A DNA stretch of 64,000 nucleotides. Source: Sipunculus nudus (lineage: Eukaryota > Annelida > Sipuncula > Golfingiida > Sipunculidae). The position numbers and the translations under genes are program-made. The notes beneath the pieces were generated by a model, which saw nothing but the letters and a program-made list of their open reading frames with translations, did no database searches and was not told where the DNA came from. The stretch lies in NCBI GenBank assembly GCA_026874595.1, contig CM049318.1:13559241-13623240 (forward strand), read 5' to 3'. Of the stretch, positions 51,199-62,000 are shown one piece after another. Numbering within the stretch: the first letter of the stretch is position 1; the number at the start of each line of letters is the position of its first letter.

Positions 51199-54100
51199 TC
51201 ACCCAAGAAGCTGGGTATAGCTGGTGCCATACAAACTGAGTGCTTGCACTTTGGCGTGGGACTGTCTGCGCCGACGCAGTAACAGTGACATGACATCACC
51301 CAAGAAGCTGGGTATAGCTGGTGCCATACAAACTGAGTGCTAGCTCTTTGGCGTGGGACTGTCTGCGCCGACGCAGTAACAGTGACATAACATCATCCTA
51401 GAAGCTGGGTATAGCTGGTGACATACAAATTGAGTGCTTGCTCTTTGGCGTGGGACTGTCTGCGCCGACGCAGTAACAGTGACATGACATCACCCAAGAA
51501 GCTGGGTATAGCTGGTGCCATACAAACTGAGTGCTTGCTCTTTGGCGTGGGACTGTCTGCGCCGACGCAGTAACAGTGATATGACCTCACCCCAGAGGCT
51601 TGGTATAGCTGGTGCCATACAAACTGAGTGCTTGCTCTTTAGCGTGGGACTGTCTGCGCCGACGCAGTAACAGTGACATGACATCACCCAAGAAGCTGGG
51701 TATAGCTGGTGCCATACAAACTGAGTGCTTGCTCTTTGGCGTGGGACTGTCTGCGCCGACGCAGTAACAGTGACATGACATCACCCAAGAAGCTGGGTAT
51801 AGCTGGTGCCATACAAACTGAGTGCTTGCACTTTGCCGTGGGACTGTCTGCGCCGACGCAGTAACAGTGACAAGACATCACCCAAGAAGCTGGGTATAGC
51901 TGGTGCCATTCAAACTGAGTGCTTGCACTTTGGCGTGGGACTGTCTGCGCCGACGCAGTAACAGTGACATGACATCACCCAAGAAGCTGGGTATAGCTGG
52001 TGCCATACGAAATGAGTGCTTGCTCTTTGGCGTGGGACTGTCTGCGCCGACGCAGTAACAGTGACATGACATCACCCAAGAAGCTGGGTATAGCTGGTGC
52101 CATACAAACTGAGTGCTTGCACTTTGGCGTGGGACTGTCTGCGCCGACGCAGTAACAGTGACATGACATCACCCAAGAAGATGGGTATAGCTGGTGCCAT
52201 ACAAACTGAGTGCTTGCACTTTGGCGTGGGACTGTCTGCGCCTACGCAGTAACAGTGACATGACATCACCCAAGAAGCTGGGTATAGCTGGTGCCATACA
52301 AACTGAGTGCTTGCACTTTGGCGTGGGACTGTCTGCGCCGACACAGTAACAGTGACATGACATCACCCCAGAAGCTGGGTATAGCTGGTGCCATACAAAC
52401 TGAGTGCTTGCACTTTGGCGTGGGACTGTCTGCGCCGACGCAGTAACAGTGATATGACCTCACCCCAGAAGCTGGGTATAGCTGGTGACATAAAAACTGA
52501 GTGCTTGCTCTTTAGCGTGGGACTGTCTGCGCCGACGCAGTAACAGTGACATGACATCACCCAAGAAGCTGGGTATAGCTGGTGCCATACAAACTGAGTG
52601 CTAGCTCTTTGGCGTGGGACTGTCTGCGCCGACGCAGTAACAGTGACATAACATCATCCTAGAAGCTGGGTATAGCTGGTGACATACAAATTGAGTGCTT
52701 GCTCTTTGGCGTGGGACTGTCTGCGCCGACGCAGTAACAGTGACATGACATCACCCAAGAAGCTGGGTATAGCTGGTGCCATACAAACTGAGTGCTTGCT
52801 CTTTGGTGTGGGACTGTCTGCGCCGACGCAGTAACAGTGACATGACATCACCCAAGAAGCTGGGTATAGCTGGTGCCATACAAACTGAGTGCTTGCACTT
52901 TGGCGTGGGACTGTCTGCGCCGACGCAGTTACAGTGACAAGACATCACCAAAGAAGCTGGGTATAGCTGGAGCCATTCAAACTGAGTGCTTGCACTTTGG
53001 CGTGGGACTGTCTGCGCCGACGCAGTAACAGTGACATGACATCACCCAAGAAGCTGGGTATAGCTGGTGCCATACGAAATGAGTGCTTGCTCTTTGGCGT
53101 GGGACTGTCTGCGCCGACGCAGTAACAGTGACATGACATCACTCAAGAAGCTGGGTATAGCTGGTGCCATACAAACTGAGTGCTTGCACTTTGGCGTGGG
53201 ACTGTCTGCGCCGACGCATTAACAGTGACATGACATCACCCAAGAAGCTGGGTATAGCTGGTGCCATACAAACTGAGTGCTTGCTCTTTGGCGTGGGACT
53301 GTCTGCGCCGACGCAGTAACAGTGACATGACATCACCCAAGAAGCAGGGTATAGCTGGTGCCATACAAACTGAGTGCTTGCTCTTTGGCTTGGGACTGTC
53401 TGCGCCGACGCAGTAACAGTGACATGACATCACCCAAGAAGCTGGGTATAGCGGGTGCCATACAAACTGAGTGCTTGCTCTTTGGCGTGGGACTGTCTGC
53501 GCCGACGCAGTAACAGTGACATGACATCACCCAAGAAGCTGGGTATAGCTGGTGCCATACAAACTGAGTGCCTGCCTATGGCGTGGGACTGTCTGCGCCG
53601 ACGCAGTAACAGTGACATGACATCACCCAAGAAGCTGGGTATAGCTGGTGCCATAGAAACTGAGTGCTTGCACTTTGGCGTGGGACTGTCTGCGCCAACG
53701 CAGTAACAGTGACATGACATCACCCAAGAAGCTGGGTATAGCTGGTTCCATACAAACTGAGTGCTTGCACTTTGGCGTGGGACTGTCTGCGCCAACGCAG
53801 TAACAGTGACATGACATCACCCAAGAAGCTGGGTATAGCTGGTGCCATACAAACTGAGTGCTTGCACTTTGGCGTGGGACTGTCTGCGCCTACGCAGTAA
53901 CAGTGACATGACATCACCCAAGAAGCTGGGTATAGCTGGTGCCATACAAACTGAGTGCTTGCACTTTGGCGTGGGACTGTCTGCGCCGACGCAGTAACAG
54001 TGACATGACATCACCCCAGAAGCTGGGTATAGCTGGTGCCATACAAACTGAGTGCTTGCACTTTGGCGTGGGACTGTCTGCGCCGACGCAGTAACAGTGA

Positions 54101-55279
54101 TATGACCTCAACCCAGAGGCTGGGTATAGCTGGTGCCATACAAACTGAGTGCTTGCTCTTTAGCGTGGGACTGTCTGCGCCGACGGAGTAACAGTGACAT
54201 GACATCACCCAAGAAGCTGGGTATAGCTGGTGCCATACAAACTGAGTGCTTGCTCTTTGGCGTGGGACTGTCTGCGCCGACGCAGTAACAGTGACATGAC
54301 ATCACCCAAGTAGCTGGGTATAGCTGGTGCCAAACAAACTGAGTGCTTGCTCTTTGGCGTTGGACTGTCTGCGCCGACGCAGTAACAGTGACATGACATC
54401 ACCCAAGAAGCTGGGTATAGCTGGTGCCATACAAACTGAGTGCTTGCTCTTTGGCGTGGGACTGTCTGCGCCGACGCAGTAACAGTGACATGACATCACC
54501 CAAGAAGCTGGGTATAGCTGGTGCCATACAAACTGAGTGCTTGCTCTTTGGCGTGGGACTGTCTGCGCCGACGCAGTAACAGTGATATGACCTCACAATA
54601 GAAGCTGGGTATAGCTGGTGCCATACAAACTGAGTGCTTGCTCTTTGGCGTGGGACTGTCTGCGCCGACGCAGTAACAGTGACTTGACATCACCCAAGAA
54701 GCTGGGTATAGCTGGTGCCATAGAAACTGAGTGCTTGCACTTTGGCGTGGGACTGTCTGCGCCAACGCAGTAACAGTGACATGACATCACCCAAGAAGCT
54801 GGGTATAGCTGGTTCCATACAAACTGAGTGCTTGCACTTTGGCGTGGGACTGTCTGCGCCGACGCAGTAACAGTGACATGACATCACCCAAGAAGATGGG
54901 TATAGCTGGTGCCATACAAACTGAGTGCTTGCACTTTGGCGTGGGACTGTCTGCGCCTACGCAGTAACAGTGACATGACATCACCCAACAAGCTGGGTAT
55001 AGCTGGTGCCATACAAACTGAGTGCTTGCACTTTGGCGTGGGACTGTCTGCGCCGACGCAGTAACAGTGACATGACATCACCCCAGAAGCTGGGTATAGC
55101 TGGTGCCATACAAACTGAGTGCTTGCACTTTGGCGTGGGACTGTCTGCGCCGACGCAGTAACAGTGATATGACCTCAACCCAGAGGCTGGGTATAGCTGG
55201 TGCCATACAAACTGAGTGCTTGCTCTTTAGCGTGGGACTGTCTGCGCCGACGCAGTAACAGTGACATGACATCACCCAA

Positions 55280-57219
55280 GAAGCTGGGTATAGCTGGTGC
55301 CATACAAACTGAGTGCTTGCTCTTTGGCGTGGGACTGTCTGCGCCGACGCAGTAACAGTAACATGACATCACCCAAGAAGCTGGGTATAGCTGGTGCCAT
55401 ACAAACTGGGTGCTTGCTCTTTGGCGTGGGACTGTCTGCGCCGACGCAGTAACAGTGACATGACATCACCCAAGAAGCTGGGTATAGCTGGTGCCATACA
55501 AACTGAGTGCTAGCTCTTTGGCGTGGGACTGTCTGCGCCGACGCAGTAACAGTGACATGACATCACCCAAGTAGCTGGGTATAGCTGGTGCCATACAAAC
55601 TGAGTGCTTGCTCTTTGGCGTTGGACTGTCTGCGCCGACGCAGTAACAGTGACATGACATCACCCAAGAAGCTGGGTATAGCTGGTGCCATACAAACTGA
55701 GTGCTTGCTCTTTGGCGTGGGACTGTCTGCGCCGACGCAGTAACAGTGACATGACATCACCCAAGAAACTGGGTATAGCTGGTGCCATACAAACTGGGTG
55801 CTTGCTCTTTGGCGTGGGACTGTCTGCGCCGACGCAGTAACAGTGACATGACATCACCCAAGAAGCTGGGTATAGCTGGTGCCATACAAACTGAGTGCTT
55901 GCTCTTTGGCGTGGGACTGTCTGCGCCGACGCAGTAACCGTGACATGACATCACCCAAGAAGCTGGGTATAGCTGGTGCCATACAAACTGAGTGCTTGCT
56001 CTTTGGCGTGGGACTGTCTCCGCCGACGCAGTAGCAGTGACATGACATCACCCAAGAAGCTGGGTATAGCTGGTGCCATACAAACTGAGTGCTTGCTCTT
56101 TGGCGTGGGACTGTCTGCGCCGACGCAGTAACAGTGACATGACATCACCCAAGAAGCTGGGTATAGCTGGTGCCATACAAACTGAGTGCTTGCTCTTTGG
56201 CGTTGGACTGTCTGCGCCGACGCAGTAACAGTGACATGACATCACCCAAGAAGCTGGGTATAGCTGGTGCCATACAAACTGAGTGCTTGCTCTTTGGCGT
56301 GGGACTGTCTGCGCCGACGCAGTAACAGTAACATGACATCACCCAAGAAGCTGGGTATAGCTGGTGCCATACAAACTGGGTGCTTGCTCTTTGGCGTGGG
56401 ACTGTCTGCGCCGACGCAGTAACAGTGACATGACATCACCCAAGAAGCTGGGTATAGCTGGTGCCATACAAACTGAGTGCTAGCTCTTTGGCGTGGGACT
56501 GTCTGCGCCGACGCAGTAACAGTGACATGACATCAGCCAAGTAGCTGGGTATAGCTGGTGCCATACAAACTGAGTGCTTGCTCTTTGGCGTTGGACTGTC
56601 TGCGCCGACGCAGTAACAGTGACATGACATCACCCAAGAAGCTGGGTATAGCTGGTGCCATACAAACTGAGTGCTTGCTCTTTGGCGTGGGACTGTCTGC
56701 GCCGACGCAGTAACAGTGACATGACATCACCCAAGAAACTGGGTATAGCTGGTGCCATACAAACTGGGTGCTTGCTCTTTGGCGTGGGACTGTCTGCGCC
56801 GACGCAGTAACAGTGACATGACATCACCCAAGAAGCTGGGTATAGCTGGTGCCATACAAACTGAGTGCTTGCTCTTTGGCGTGGGACTGTCTGCGCCGAC
56901 GCAGTAACCGTGACATGACATCACCCAAGAAGCTGGGTATAGCTGGTGCCATACAAACTGAGTGCTTGCTCTTTGGCGTGGGACTGTCTGCGCCGACGCA
57001 GTAGCAGTGACATGACATCACCCAAGAAGCTGGGTATAGCTGGTGCCATACAAACTGAGTGCTTGCTCTTTGGCGTGGGACTGTCTGCGCCGACGCAGTA
57101 ACAGTGACATGACATCACCCAAGAAGCTGGGTATAGCTGGTGCCATACAAACTGAGTGCTTGCTCTTTGGCGTGGGACTGTCTGCGCCGACGCAGTAACA
57201 GTGACATGACATCACCCAA
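55280..57219 (+). repeat. Two tandem 10-monomer (970-bp) units
   Basis: 55,280-56,249 and 56,250-57,219 carry the same markers in order: 'gtaacatgac' (about 55,348 and 56,318), 'aactgggtgc' (about 55,405 and 56,375), 'gtgctagctc', 'caagtagctggg', 'gcgttggac', 'agaaactggg', 'taaccgtgac' and 'gtagcagtgac'. Super-copy 1 has this block once (about 45.4-46.3 kb), so the doubling is younger than the 11-kb duplication. Confidence 0.8.
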
Positions 57220-59058
57220 GAAGCTGGGTATAGCTGGTGCCATACAAACTGAGTGCTTGCTCTTTGGCGTGGGACTGTCTGCGCCGACGCAGTAACAGTG
57301 ATATGACCTCACCATAGAAGCTGGGTATAGCTGGTGCCATACAAACTGAGTGCTTGCTCTTTGGCGTGGGACTGTCTGGGCCGACGCAGTAACAGTGACA
57401 TGACATCACCCAAGAAGCTGGGTATAGCTGGTGCCGTACAAACTGAGTGCTTGCACTTTGGCGTGGGACTGTCTGCGCCGACGCAGTAACAGTGACATGA
57501 CATCACCCAAGAAGCTGGGTATAGCTGGTGCCATAGAAACTGAGTGCTTGCACTTTGGCGTGGGACTGTCTGCGCCAACGCAGTAACAGTGACATGACAT
57601 CACCCAAGAAGCTGGGTATAGCTGGTGCCATACAAAATGAGTGCTTGCTCTTTGGCGTGGGACTGTCTGCGCCGACGCAGTAACAGTGACATGACATCAC
57701 CCAAGAAGCTGGGTATAGCTGGTGCCATACAAACTGAGTGCTTGCACTTTGGCGTGGGACTGTCTGCGCCGACGCAGTAACAGTGACATGACATCACCCA
57801 AGAAGCTGGATATAGCTGGTGCCATACAAACTGAGTGCTTGCTCTCTGGCGTGGGACTGTCTGCGCCGACGCAGTAACAGTGACATGACATCACCCAGGT
57901 AGCTGGGTATAGCTGGTGCCATACAAACTGAGTGCTTGCTCTTTGGCGTGGGACTGTCTGCGCCGACGCAGTAACCGTGACATGACATCACCCAAGAAGC
58001 TGGGTATAGCTGGTGCCATACAAACTGAGTGCTTGCTCTTTGGCGTGGGACTGTCTGCGCCGACGCAGTAGCAGTGACATGACATCACCCAAGAAGCTGG
58101 GTATAGCTGGTGCCATACAAACTGAGTGCTTGCTCTTTGGCGTGGGACTGTCTGCGCCGACGCAGTAACAGTGACATGACATCACCCAAGAAGCTGGGTA
58201 TAGCTGGTGCCATACAAACTGAGTGCTTGCTCTTTGGCGTGGGACTGTCTGCGCCGACGCAGTAACAGTGACATGACATCACCCAAGAAGCTGGGTATAG
58301 CTGGTGCCATACAAACTGAGTGCTTGCTCTTTGGCGTGGGACTGTCTGCGCCGACGCAGTAACAGTGATATGACCTCACCATAGAAGCTGGGTATAGCTG
58401 GTGCCATACAAACTGAGTGCTTGCTCTTTGGCGTGGGACTGTCTGGGCCGACGCAGTAACAGTGACATGACATCACCCAAGAAGCTGGGTATAGCTGGTG
58501 CCGTACAAACTGAGTGCTTGCACTTTGGCGTGGGACTGTCTGCGCCGACGCAGTAACAGTGACATGACATCACCCAAGAAGCTGGGTATAGCTGGTGCCA
58601 TAGAAACTGAGTGCTTGCACTTTGGCGTGGGACTGTCTGCGCCAACGCAGTAACAGTGACATGACATCACCCAAGAAGCTGGGTATAGCTGGTGCCATAC
58701 AAAATGAGTGCTTGCTCTTTGGCGTGGGACTGTCTGCGCCGACGCAGTAACAGTGACATGACATCACCCAAGAAGCTGGGTATAGCTGGTGCCATACAAA
58801 CTGAGTGCTTGCACTTTGGCGTGGGACTGTCTGCGCCGACGCAGTAACAGTGACATGACATCACCCAAGAAGCTGGATATAGCTGGTGCCATACAAACTG
58901 AGTGCTTGCTCTCTGGCGTGGGACTGTCTGCGCCGACGCAGTAACAGTGACATGACATCACCCAGGTAGCTGGGTATAGCTGGTGCCATACAAACTGAGT
59001 GCTTGCTCTTTGGCGTGGGACTGTCTGCGCCGACGCAGTAACAGTGACATGACATCAC
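56925..59058 (+). repeat. Two tandem 11-monomer (1,067-bp) units
   Basis: Markers recurring at 1,067 bases include 'gtagcagtgac' (about 57,001 and 58,068), 'gatatgacctcaccatag', 'tctgggccgacg' (about 57,375 and 58,442), 'tgccgtacaaac' (about 57,433 and 58,500) and 'gctctctggcg' (about 57,841 and 58,908). Super-copy 1 has a single version at about 46.3-47.1 kb. Confidence 0.8.
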
Positions 59059-62000
59059 CCAAGAAGCTGGGTATAGCTGGTGCAATACAAACTGAGTGCT
59101 TGCTCTTTGGCGTGGGACTGTCTGCGCCGACGCAGTAACAGTGACATGACATCACCCCAGAAGCTGGGTATAGCTGGTGCCATACAAACTGAGTGCTTGC
59201 ACTTTGCCGTGGGACTGTCTGCGCCGACGCAGTAACAGTGACATGACATCACCCAAGAAGCAGGGTATAGCTGGTGCTATACAAACTGAGTGCTTGCTCT
59301 TTGGAGTGGGACTGTCTGCGCCGACGCAGTAACAGTGACATGACATCACCCAAGAAGCTGGGTATAGCGGGTGCCATACAAACTGAGTGCCTGCTCTTTG
59401 GCGTGGGACTGTCTGCGCCGACGCAGTAACAGCGACATGACATCACCCAAGAAGCTGGGTATAGCTGGTGCCATAGAAACTGAGTGCTTGCACTTTGGCG
59501 TGGGACTGTCTGCGCCAACGCAGTAACAGTGACATGACATGACCCAAGAAGCTGGGTATAGCTGGTTCCATACAAACTGAGTGCTTGCAATTTGGCGTGG
59601 GACTGTCTGCGCCGACGCAGTAAAAGTGACATGACATCATCCAAGAAGCTGGGTATAGCTGGTGCCATACAAACTGAGTGCTTGCACTTTGGCGTGGGAC
59701 TGTCTGCGCCGACGCATTAACAGTGACATGACATCACCCCAGAAGCTGGGTATAGCTGGTGCCATACAAACTGAGTGCTTGCACTTTGGCGTGGGACTGT
59801 CTGCGCCGACGCAGTAACAGTGATATGACCTCACCCAAGAAGCTGGGTATAGCTGGTGACATAAAAACTTAGTGCTTGCTCTTTATCGTGGGACTGTCTG
59901 CGCCGACGCAGTAGCAGTGACATGACATCACCCCAGAAGCTGGGTATAGCTGGTGCCATACAAACTGAGTGCTTGCTCTTTGGCGTGGGACTGTCTGCGC
60001 CAACGCAGTAACAGTGACAGGACATCACCCAAGAAGCTGGGTATAGCTGGTGCCATACAAACTGAGTGCTTTCTCTTTGGCGTGGGACTGTCTGCGCCGA
60101 CGCAGTAACAGTGACATGACAACACCCAAGAAACTTTGTATAGCTGGTGCCATACAAACTGAGTGCTTGCTCTTTGGCGTGGGACTGTCTGCGCCGACGC
60201 AGTAACAGTGACATCACATCACCCAAGAAGATGGGTATAGCCGGTGCCATACAAACTGAGTGCTTGCACTTTGGCGTGGGACTGTCTGCGCCGACGCAGT
60301 AACAGTGACATGACATCACCCAAGAAGCTGGGTATAGCTGGTGCCATACAAACTGAGTGCTTGCACTTTGGCGTGGGACTGTCTGCGCCGACGCAGTAAC
60401 AGTGACATGACATCACCCAAGAAGCTGGGTATAGCTGGTGCCATACAAACTGAGTGCTTGATCTTTGGCGTGGGACTGTCTGCGCCGACGCAGTAACAGT
60501 GACATGACATCACCCAAGAAGCTGGGTATAGCTGGTGCCATACAAACTGAGTGCTTCCTCTTTGGCGTGGGACTGTCTGCGCCGACGCAGTAACAGTGAC
60601 ATGACATCACCCAAGAAGCTGGGTATAGCTGGTGCCATACAAACTGAGTGCTTGCTCTTTGGCGTGGGACTGTCTGCGCCGACGCAGTAACAGTGACATG
60701 ACATCACCCAAGAAGCTGGGTATAGCTGGTGCCATACAAACTGAGTGCTTGCACTTTGCCGTGGGACTGTCTGCGCCGACGCAGTAACAGTGACATGACA
60801 TCACCCAAGAAGCTGGGTATAGCTGGTGTCATACAAATGAGTGCTTGCACTTCGGCGTGGAACTGTCTGCGCCGACGCAGTAACAGTGACATGACATCAC
60901 CATAGAAGCTGGGTATAGCTGGTGCCATACAAACTGAGTGCTTGCACTTTGGCGTGGGACTGTCTGGCCCGACGCATTAACAGTGACATGACATCACCCA
61001 AGAAGCTGGGTATAGCTGGTGCCATACAAACTGAGTGCTTGCACTTTGGCGTGGGACTGTCTGCGCCGACGCAGTAACAGTGACATGACATCACCCAAGA
61101 AGCTGGGTATAGCTGGTGCCATACAAACTGAGTGCCTGCATTTTGGCGTGGGACTGTCTGCGCCGACGCAGTAACAGTGACATAACATCACCCAAGAAGC
61201 TGGGTATAGCTGGTGCCATACAAACTGAGTGCTTGCACTTTGGCGTGGGACTGTCTGCGCCGACGCAGTACCAGAAACATGACATCACCCAAGAAGCTGG
61301 GTATAGCTGGTGCCATACAAACTGAGTGCTTGCACTTTGGCGTGGGACTGTCTGCGCCGACGCAGTAACAGTCACATGACATCACCCAAGAAGCTGGGTA
61401 TAGCTGGTGCCATACAAACTGAGTGCTTGCACTTTGGCGTTGGACTGTCTGCGCCGACGCAGTAACAGTGACATGACATCACCCAAGAAGCTGGGTATAG
61501 CTGGTGCCATACAAACTGAGTGCTTGCACTTTGGCGTGGGACTGTCTGCGCCGACGCAGTAACAGTGACATGACATCACCCAAGAAGCTGGGTATAGCTG
61601 GTGCCATACAAACTGAGTGCTTGCTCTTTGGCGTGGGACTGTCTGCGCCGACGCAGTAACAGTGACATGACATCACCCAAGAAGCTGGGTATAGCTGGTG
61701 CCATACAAACTGAGTGCTTGCTCTTTGGCGTGGGACTGTCTGCGCCGACGCAGTAACAGTGACATGACATCACCCAAGAAGCTGGGTATAGCTGGTGCCA
61801 TACAAACTGAGTGCTTGCACTTTGGCGTGGGACTGTCTGCGCCGACGCATTAACAGTGACATGACATCACCCAAGAAGCTGGGTATAGCTGGTGCCATAC
61901 AAACTGAGTGCTTGCTCTTTGGCGTGGGACTGTCTGCGCCGACGCAGTAACAGTGACATGACATCACCCAAGAAGCAGGGTATAGCTGGTGCTATACAAA

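Larger units (their letters stand above)
41300..52259 (+). repeat. About 11-kb super-higher-order unit, copy 1
   Basis: Markers match the following 11.7 kb in the same order, with an offset that steps from 10,959 (41.3-44.3 kb) to 9,795 (45.4-46.3 kb), 10,765 (46.3-47.0 kb) and 11,832 (47.0-52.1 kb). The steps are whole monomers: copy 2 lost 12 monomers, then gained 10, then 11. Rare markers shared by both copies include the 'tacaaatgagtg' deletion (49,003 and 60,835), 'tggcccgacgcattaac' (about 49,134 and 60,966), 'gtaccagaaacatg' (about 49,437 and 61,269) and 'gcgacaacgc' (about 50,880 and 62,712). Confidence 0.8.
12747..53581 (+). repeat. Distribution of the 'gcctgcctatgg' 96-bp monomer variant
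   Basis: A monomer with gcctgcctatggcg in place of gcttgc(a/t)ctttggcg is one base short. I located it at 12,747, 17,497, 29,132, 32,428, 37,859, 42,611 and 53,570. It is missing from the expected positions in the 19.5-25.9 kb blocks. Each occurrence marks one ancestral higher-order unit. Confidence 0.7.
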
